Shown: piece after piece, positions 56,844 through 64,000 of the stretch | Layout: every line of letters begins with the position of its first letter | Position numbering within the stretch: position 1 is the first letter of the stretch | Assembly: GCA_018907035.1 (NCBI GenBank) | Contig: JACCIC010000135.1 | Location: 434,001-498,000 of the forward strand | Source of the DNA: Sycobia sp. Sy_11 | Taxonomy: Eukaryota > Arthropoda > Insecta > Hymenoptera > Epichrysomallidae | Length of the DNA stretch: 64,000 nucleotides | Reading direction: 5' to 3' | The notes under the pieces: generated by a model | What the model was told of the DNA's origin: nothing | Seen by the model: only the letters and a program-made list of their open reading frames with translations | The model's database searches: none | Translations under genes and position numbers: made by a program

Positions 56844-58125
56844 CGAGGGTGGATTGATAAGTTTCCGGCCTGACCAACGATGGCGCCACTAATCCTACAT
56901 TGAGGTGGCATTCTATAGTACCATTCTTAGATAGCTTTCAGCTATAGTTTCAATCCGACCGTCATGTATGTTTAGGTTTGAGAGCACGTTGAACAAGACG
57001 TCTCTGTGTTTTTCGTAAAAATGGAAAAGCTGGAAGATCGTGCTGTCATCAAATCCTTTTATTTGAAGGGGTTAACGCCGAAGGAAATTAAAGAAGAGAT
57101 GGACTCAACACTGAGGATATCCTCCCCACCATATTCAACCGTCAAGCAGTGGGTTTCCGAGTTTAAAAAGATCGTGTGAGCACCTCTGATGAGCTTCGCT
57201 CAGGACGCCCCATTGAGGTCACAACTCCAGATATGATTGAAAAAATCCATTAAATAGTGCTGAAAGACCGCATATTAAGAGCGCGTGAGATAGCTGAGAC
57301 CTGTAAGATGTCATATGAACGTGTACAAAATATTTTGCACTAACATTTGTATATGGAAAAGCTCTGTGCAAGATGGGTGCCGTGGTTGCTAATAGTCGAC
57401 CAAAAATTGATTCGAAAGAATATTTCTACCGCCAATTTGGCGTTGTATAAGGGTAAACCAAGCGAACTTTTGGGTAGATTCGTAACCGTTGACGAAACTT
57501 GGGTCCATCACTACACTCTTGGAACCAAACAACAGTCTAAATAGTGGATTGGACCAGGGAACCAACTCTAAAGAAGGCAAAAACAATTTTTCGGCGAATA
57601 ATGTTATAGCTACTGTTTTTTGGGATGCAAGAGGTATTATATACATTGATTACCTTGAAAAGGGTAAAACTATTACTTGTCAATACTACGCAGACTTATT
57701 GCAACATTTGAGTCACGAAGTGAAAATTAAACGACCTTATCTGGCGAAGAAAAAAATCTTTTTTCATCACGATAACGCACCAGCGCACACGTCAATCGTT
57801 GCGATGGATAAAATCAACGTTCTGAAGTTTGAATTGATGCCGCACCCTTCCTATTCTCCAGACCTAGCGCCGAGTGACTATTATCTGTTTGCTAACCTGA
57901 AAAAATGGCTTTGCGTTAAGAGATTTGCGGATAATGAAGAAGTAATCGAAGCTGTAAATGGGTATTTTGAGGAGCTTGACGAATCAGTCTATAGAGATGA
58001 CATTACTAGACTAGAACACCGCTATGAGAAATCTGTCAGCCTTGGAGGAGATTCTTTCTCCCCAAAAAAATTCTTAAAAACGTTGTTTTTCTTAGTCAGG
58101 CCGGAAACTTATCAATCCACCCTCG
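56844..58125 (+). mobile_element. mariner family B, full-length copy
   Basis: Inverted ends CGAGGGTGGATTGATAAGTT at 56844 and its exact reverse complement ending at 58125 are flanked by TA at 56842-56843 and 58126-58127. Length is 1282 bp. The terminal 31 bases are perfect mirror images, suggesting fairly recent insertion. Confidence 0.96.
57021..58070 (+). pseudogene. mariner transposase, family B (multiple stops)
   Basis: ATG 57021 begins MEKLEDRAVIKSFYLKG. A frameshift near 57174, and stops near 57252, 57342 and 57541, break the frame. All three catalytic Asp boxes survive: VTVDETWVHH, FHHDNAPAHTS and SPDLAPSDYYLF. The region missing in the 1989-3159 copy is present here (GNQL to FWDARGIIYIDY) but frameshifted. 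The open C-terminal part is 57489-58130 and reads through into the terminal repeat. Confidence 0.92.
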
Positions 58126-58127
58126 TA

Positions 58128-58747
58128 TAGGTTAGGGCTATCCCCTTAGCTGTAATGCAGCTTATCACTCCTCTACTTATAGCATTCTGTTATAGGTACA
58201 GATAACGATTCGTGATGCTGCTTTTATTCTTGTTCTTGTCGAAGGTGGCTTTCATATGTAAAAGGGGAGATGTGCGTTAAAGCAATAGGATACGTCGTCG
58301 ATTCGAAAACTTCTTCTAAGATATTTTTATGAACAATGTCTGATCAATGTTTAAACCTTCTGATTTTGAATTCCACCATTACTGTGGATTTTTTGTATAT
58401 AATGCATGTTTCAGCTATAAGCAATTCGCTTTCCTTCTCTTGAAAATAATTCTGAGAAATTTTTCACAGCTGTGTATATAAAGAAATTTGGCATTAGCTA
58501 TCAGCATACACAATAGGACATGATGTGGGAACACAATATTTTAAATAATTGTGTTTGACATTAGAGACATGAATGGCAGGAGTAGTAATGAAAACTAAAA
58601 TTAAAGTAATAATATTTAAATCATTATATAATTATCGCATGTTATAATATAAAAGAACAAGAGATGTGCAATTATAATGGCCTGTATAATATAAGAAACA
58701 GATATAGAAAGCATATAAGTAATACAAATAAGCAGCATTTTTATAAA

Positions 58748-58800
<53 letters not shown>

Positions 58801-59673
58801 AATTTATTATAAGCTCGTGTTTGCATATAATCACAATGCATAGATATCAAGGAGGGCTATTTAGAGAGTACACTCCATAGTAGAATAGACAACACACAGC
58901 AGGCATAGGAGGTCATTTCAGTTTACATAGAATATTCAGAAACTCATTAATAAATTTAATCGAATAATAAATGAAATTTCAATGCTTTTGCTTTCTCTCC
59001 TGATGCTGTGTACACAGAAGCGACCTTTCCTTCGGCGATTGTCGAAAATTATGATTAATGTATGCATTTATATGTTTTTAAAATATCTTATGTTTAGCAA
59101 GCACCATTATTGTTGACTGCTTGAAAGTATTTTTAAACTTTTTTAAAATTACTTAAACTTATAATGAAAGAAAAGTTTTTTGTCACAAATTACAAATACA
59201 TACACTTCATGATACATATACATAATTTTAGCATGCTTATAACATCATGTATATCTTCAAAATATGTTTATCGTTTTATTTAATCGGGAAGGACGAAACG
59301 AAAGGGGCAAGATTTTCGAGGGGATACGAATTTAACGCGAGAGGCAATAAAGAAAAAATTTTTGTTTGTTATGGGAGAATTGCTACTCTCTACCTGCTTC
59401 ATCTGTCTGCTGAAGCTGCGGTGTGCTCCTGTGCACGCAAGTAAAATGGCAGTTACGGCTTGACTTTCTGCATTTCTTATAGCTTCTTAGTATTCTTTGT
59501 TTTTATAATGAATTTATTATTATTATTTAATTTATTATTTAATTTAATAATTTAATAATTTAATTATTTAATTTTGAATTTATTATTGTTTTTAATCCTG
59601 TTTTTAGAAAGGAAAAATGGAGATGAGGTTACTAAATACGGGAGGGAATGGTAATACACGTACACTTATCGCC
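58128..59673. other. AT-rich interval with (TA)n
   Basis: (TA)n occupies about 58748-58800. No gene recognised. Confidence 0.6.
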
Positions 59674-60316
59674 TGGCCACGTAGATGTCCTGGTTGCTTA
59701 TAGCTATAAACGAGAATAGAGGAAAATGGAAAAAACACAATTAATGAACACGCGATAAGATAAAATTAGCAATTAACACTATTTTTATTTACACTAAACC
59801 AATATATTATACAAATGCGATCTTACCGCGGGAGAGTTCTATGACGCTAACTCTATTCACTAGGCAATTACACACAAGCGGGGGGCACCATGATGCTAGG
59901 GACCATTCGGCGCGTTCCGAATAGATGCGCTTCGTGCGATAGCGTCCCTGGAGGAGAGCAGCAATAAATATGGTACCAACGATATAGAACAACTACTTGC
60001 CGTAGTTGTTGCTTACATTCTCTCATTCAGATGCGGTGTCTTCTCGTTTTTTCTCTCTTTCTCTCTCTCTCTCTTTCTCTCTTGCTTCACTGTGCTGTAG
60101 TCGCGACGTCCTATCGCTCTTTCTCTCTCTGTTTCGCGTTATTCGCGTGATAAACGATGATGGTGCTGGGCCACACATGGTACCCATGGACGTGGAGTCG
60201 GAGGTGAGTGACTCACTCGTGGTGAGCGTGGTGAACTCGAGAGGTCTCGTGAAAGCTGCTGGATTACGTTTCTGAGTCGCGGCTGGTGAATTTGAGATGT
60301 AGTCGTGACAGGATAG
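59674..60316. repeat. LTR-like dispersed repeat, copy 2
   Basis: Aligned with 29566-30191. A (CT)n expansion at 60050-60080 is larger than in copy 1. Short minus frames at 59992-59807 and 29891-29697 share an LVNRVSV..GKI.FV ending, so the region might have encoded a short peptide, or this is just shared LTR sequence. Confidence 0.55.
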
Positions 60317-60589
60317 TCAGAACGTCCACACTGTTCAGCGGCTGGCTGGAGCAGAAAAACCTGTTCCTCTCTCTTCACTTTTGCAGCGCGCGGCGCGCAC
60401 TCTGTCGGTGTATAATGCGTTTATATGCTATTACGCGCGTATACTTGGTTGTTTAAAATAGAATATTTACAATGCTTCTGGCTATGTTAATAGTCAGTTA
60501 TGTCAGTAGACAAACAGTATTTCTCCAACTTTCAAACCAGTCAGTCGCCTGAGCAAAGTAAAAAAAATAAAATATATTTAATTTCTAAA

Positions 60590-61170
60590 ATATATAAATT
60601 TAAGCCATCGCGTCTGGTAGAAAGAAAATTTTATTTTCTTCAACTGCATGTAAAGAAATGGTGGACGTTGTAAGTGCAGGATCTCCTGTATCATTTAATG
60701 ATTCTATCGTGCATTACGAGGTTTATCAGCCTTAAATAACAACTAATTTTAGTAACAGCGATGAAATTCATATATCTATTCAACATCAACACATGTATGT
60801 TTTACTTTCAGCTAGTTCACTATGTGTATGAAAAAATATGAAAAATAATAAAGATATGAAAAATAATGGTACAATGTTGCAAAATACGAAATTTGTAAAT
60901 AACTTGATATATCAATTATTTGCGAATATTCGATATAAATTGAACACAATAAAAATTGGTATGTGTAAAAATACTGGAATAACATACCTTATGAAAAGTT
61001 ATGTTTCTTTAAATTCAAATCAAAACACAATAATAGAAAATACAGAGTGGCTTAATATAAAAGAGTCTAATAAAGTCACAAACAATATGTGTTATTGAGA
61101 TGTATCTCTTTTTTATTATCGTATTGGTTATTATCACCTTATAAGTGGCGACGTTAAGAAGTTATAAATT
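60590..61170 (+). pseudogene. capsid-like gene of a virus-type DNA element, internally deleted
   Basis: Successive plus frames read SFNDSIVHYEVYQ, NSDEIHISIQHQHMYVLL, then (60838-61098) TKFVNNLIYQLFANIRYKLN, GITYLMKSYVSLNSNQN and ENTEWLNIKES. After a jump at about 61100, ISGDVKKL and a stop follow near 61160. I recall both the N-terminal motifs and the ISGDVKKL end from uncharacterised insect proteins of Polinton/adintovirus type, probably a major capsid protein of about 400-450 residues. The central two thirds are missing. This assignment is memory-based and needs a structure or profile search. Confidence 0.5.
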
Positions 61171-62003
61171 GGTTGAAATTTGATAATATATAAATGAAAT
61201 TTTTTGTCAGAAGCGACCAATCAATATTCCATTGATATGCAAGGCTTTAAGCAGGGCGATAATGCATTTCTACTTAAAGAACTTGCCATTTTCTTGTGAA
61301 CGACTTCCAGATTATATCTGAGCAAACAATAAATGACTTGGAATAAATTACCATGATCTCTATGGAATTCAGGACAGTTTTGTTACAATCAAATTTTTAA
61401 TCTACTTTATGAAAATGTACTTAAGTAAATGGAGAGTAATAATCATAAATAAATAAATAATAAGAAAATGGCTAGCTAAATTTAAAAGATACACTTTTAT
61501 CGTTTACCATATTATCACTGAGAATTTATGATTTTGCGTGTGAAAGAAAGAGAAGTAACAGAATACTCTAAATATATACATCAATTATAATGCAGCATAA
61601 GAATTTATGTGTGCTCTGCACAGTGTAAAACTTTTACAAAAATACTATCTCGATATATCCTTTAAAGCAGAGATCATTGCTTATCGAACAAACGCATTAT
61701 AATATACGAGTAAGTACGCATATCCCCATGATTGATCCGGACTATGGGACAAAATACTTACTGTCAGGTTAAATAGAGGCGTATCTATAGAGTCTAGAGT
61801 ATCTGTAGTGGTGCATCTCTTTGCAAAATGTATGTCCGATCAGTCCTGCCTTTATTTCACAAATGACTTTCTTTTATCTTTTTTTCCATAATCTTTTATC
61901 AATGGTGGACAATATCGGTGAAATAAATATATACCCAAAAAATCGTAATATATAAAAGAAACATTAAGTGGATTCCCATTGCACGATGTTATAGATTTTT
62001 ATA
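61171..62003. other. AT-rich interval, no gene
   Basis: Nothing recognised. Confidence 0.6.
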
Positions 62004-62379
62004 CCATATGATCAAATTTGATCCGGACTAGTGAAAAAATCAGTAGAAAATCAAGGTGATGTTCATCGTTTTTTTCGATTACCATGGGCTGGTTTTTTGG
62101 CCAAACACGAAACGAAAGTTATCGCTCAGCCATCGTATTCACCAGATTTGGCTCCCTGTGCTCCCTGTTCCTCTTTCCGAAACTCAATTGTCGATATCGC
62201 CAGGTAAACGTTTTGCGTCGTAAACAAACAGCTGATAAACACACAATAATGGAGATATGGCGCTCAAATTTCACACGCACATCAAGAAAGGTTGTACCAA
62301 TATAGGAAAAAGAATTTGACCGATTTAGTTTACGCACGGACTTTAGATGCACCAGTCCATGTCAAATTTGGCCACATAG
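62004..62379 (+). mobile_element. deletion-derivative mariner (376 bp)
   Basis: Left end CCATATGATCAAATTTGATC and right end (reverse complement CTATGTGGCCAAATTTGACA) are imperfect inverted repeats flanked by TA at 62002-62003 and 62380-62381. The inside keeps only the C-terminal third of a transposase: FLAKHETKVIAQPSYSPDLAPC and a degraded tail. The first two catalytic boxes are deleted, giving a MITE-like, non-autonomous form. Confidence 0.8.
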
Positions 62380-62381
62380 TA

Positions 62382-63010
62382 TTTACGATGTTATAGAATT
62401 GTATTGAAAATGCTATCGATAGTTCTGGTATTATCTGAATGACCATCAAACATGATTGCATCAATTATTGTCGGGTTCTGTACCTACAATATTTTCATAT
62501 AACTCAAATAATGAAATAATTATCAGTTTTAAATATTATTAAGAAAATTTTAAATTTATTTATAAAATATAATTCAGAATTGATTACACATTCTGATACA
62601 TACATTCTATAACAGTTACGCTGAAAAAAACTTCTGCTGTTCGTTACGTTTCTGATGTAACACTCTCTTTCCCCAAATAGATTTTCTAATTACCAACCAA
62701 TATTGGTTTTTCTTATTTTTTTCTTAAAATGTGCACCGTAAATGTTCCTGAATTGTGTTCACATATTCAGCTGAAATTGAAAAATTTTCTTGAAATATAC
62801 GGTTCACAAGGATATTATTATACGGCATTAGCTTATGGCCAATAACTTGGTAAGACCCAAGTTTTCTAATTCGAAATATTCCATACGATGAAACCAAATA
62901 ATCATGAACACTCAAAAAATTGCCCTAAACCAAATGGGATTCTCAAGAATTTTCTTTTATATCTTTATAACAGTTATTTTTATTATTCAGCATCCTGGAT
63001 AATCTCTTTC
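62382..63010. other. AT-rich interval, no gene
   Basis: Nothing recognised. Confidence 0.6.
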
Positions 63011-64000
63011 TTATTATTATTATTATTATGTTTTTTAATGACCTTTTGATCCCCTAAGGTCCATTTAGAAAGTTAGAAATATATACATATTACAATTGGA
63101 TTTTTACTTAAAAATACTTAAAATACTTTTTTTTTACAATTCTTAAAAGGCTATACATAACTAAACTTAGATGGAACAATGAATTTTCTGAATAAATGAA
63201 AGGAGAACTCGATATGCTATAGAATTTGGAAAAGATATTAAAGCCTCAACATTCAGTAGTGGATTCAGATTTATTGTTTTGAATTTTTGTATAGGGTATG
63301 TTCGATCCTTATTATCATGAGGACATTGCCAAATAATGTGATTGATATCTTGCTCTACAGCTTCGCATCCACACTTATGATTAGATATTATGAACTATTT
63401 ATATTCTATTAATAGTTGTTATCGATTCTCTTTTGAATTTCGATTTATAAAACCATGGCCTGCTATTTTCAATGTAGAATAGTTTAAAATAGTTTGTTCC
63501 TGCTGTATGTGATAAGTTTAAAAGATATCTGTGGTTTTCTTTTCCTAAGTATTCGTTAAAGAAAGAAAAGAGTTCCGTGGAAAATATCGTCTGAATTTTT
63601 ACATCCTTGGTTACGGTAATTTTTTTTGCGAGCAATTCCACCCTCCTTTCATTGCCATAGATTCCTAAGTGAGAAGGAATCCAATAGAATTCTACTATTG
63701 GATTTATGTTTCGATCATTCTTTATTACGTTATATTTTTCTTTTATTTGCAGTATAAACTGATTTACATCGATATTAATTAGAATTGAATTTAATGTTGT
63801 TAAGACGTTTAAAGAGTCTGTAAAAATAGAGTTTCTACGGTCCGGGGTTGCCAAAGTCAAATCTATAGCATTGTTTATTGCAAATGCATTCAGCAGTCAA
63901 TATGGATGCTCTCGAATCAATTTGTGTACAGATTGCTACATCGTTCTCAGGTATGAAACATGTCGAGCGATCTCCTGTATCTGATTTGCTCCCAGTAGTA
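63011..64000 (-). pseudogene. I-type LINE 3' end with RNase H domain, runs off the window
   Basis: On the minus strand, from 64000 downward, an RNase H domain is readable: ASILTAE, frameshift, LTLATPDRRNSIFTDSLNVL and FYWIPSHLGIYGNERRVELL. Beyond 63399 another frame gives the Cys/His tail HKCGCEAVEQDINHIIWQCP and a conserved end (SIAYRVLLSFI). A (TAA)n-like run at 63011-63029 marks the 3' end, typical of I-clade LINEs. The polymerase part would lie to the right of the window. The RNase H would degrade template RNA. Confidence 0.82.

Noticed and set aside
29564..60316. Reading the two LTR-like repeats as the ends of one intact 30-kb element
   Set aside because: Divergence is far too high for LTRs of one insertion compared with the nested elements between, and target duplications do not match.
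1..64000. CRISPR arrays, operons, tRNA or rRNA genes
   Set aside because: The only tandem array (43100-43820) has continuous 60-bp units without unique spacers. No tRNA or rRNA gene could be supported by eye; a covariance-model scan would be decisive.

Overview
The window is eukaryotic and almost entirely transposon-derived. I see no intact host gene, no rRNA or tRNA gene I could support, and no bacterial-style operon. AT-rich DNA with many microsatellites, several mariner families, BEL/Pao and Gypsy LTR elements, R1- and I-type LINEs, a Penelope-like element and virus-like (Polinton-type) relics together suggest an insect. A hymenopteran such as an ant is my best guess, but that is inference.

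Layout, left to right. 1-4.3 kb: a mariner 5' half, a pyrimidine tract, a Penelope-like remnant carrying a hammerhead-like motif, a second mariner, and a decayed R1/TRAS-like LINE. 4.3-13.6 kb: a Tc1 element nested in an older repeat, a Gypsy pol remnant, two more mariner relics, a GC-rich TATA-bearing block, and the tail of a protein-primed DNA polymerase. 14.3-22.0 kb: a complete but dead BEL/Pao element with both LTRs and a polypurine tract. 22.9-26.9 kb: an unidentified broken Ser-rich frame, then an R1-clade LINE lacking its 3' end. 27.3-30.2 kb: a mariner, a capsid-like virus-type ORF, and an LTR-like repeat. 32.4-41.2 kb: two Gypsy elements in the same orientation. 41.2-44.3 kb: a second hammerhead-bearing Penelope-type terminal repeat, a hairpin, a 60-bp tandem array that reverses direction, and a repeat with a (TA)n tail. 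44.3-50.7 kb: a mariner, TE-poor AT-rich DNA, a long inverted repeat and a LINE tail. 50.7-58.1 kb: an internally deleted Gypsy with an open Gag-integrase fusion, then two mariners. 58.1-64.0 kb: a second copy of the LTR-like repeat, a deleted virus-type capsid relic, a deletion-derivative mariner, and an I-type LINE running off the right edge.

The strongest large-scale signal is orientation. All five LTR elements and three of four LINE remnants read on the minus strand. Together with the lack of host genes and the heavy nesting, this resembles a unistranded piRNA-type transposon trap, which I propose as a testable hypothesis. The second theme is three separate plus-strand relics (polymerase, minor-capsid-like and major-capsid-like) of one kind of virus-like DNA element. 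The third is a pair of Penelope-type terminal repeats bearing hammerhead-like cores, one with an intact core and one with a mutated core.
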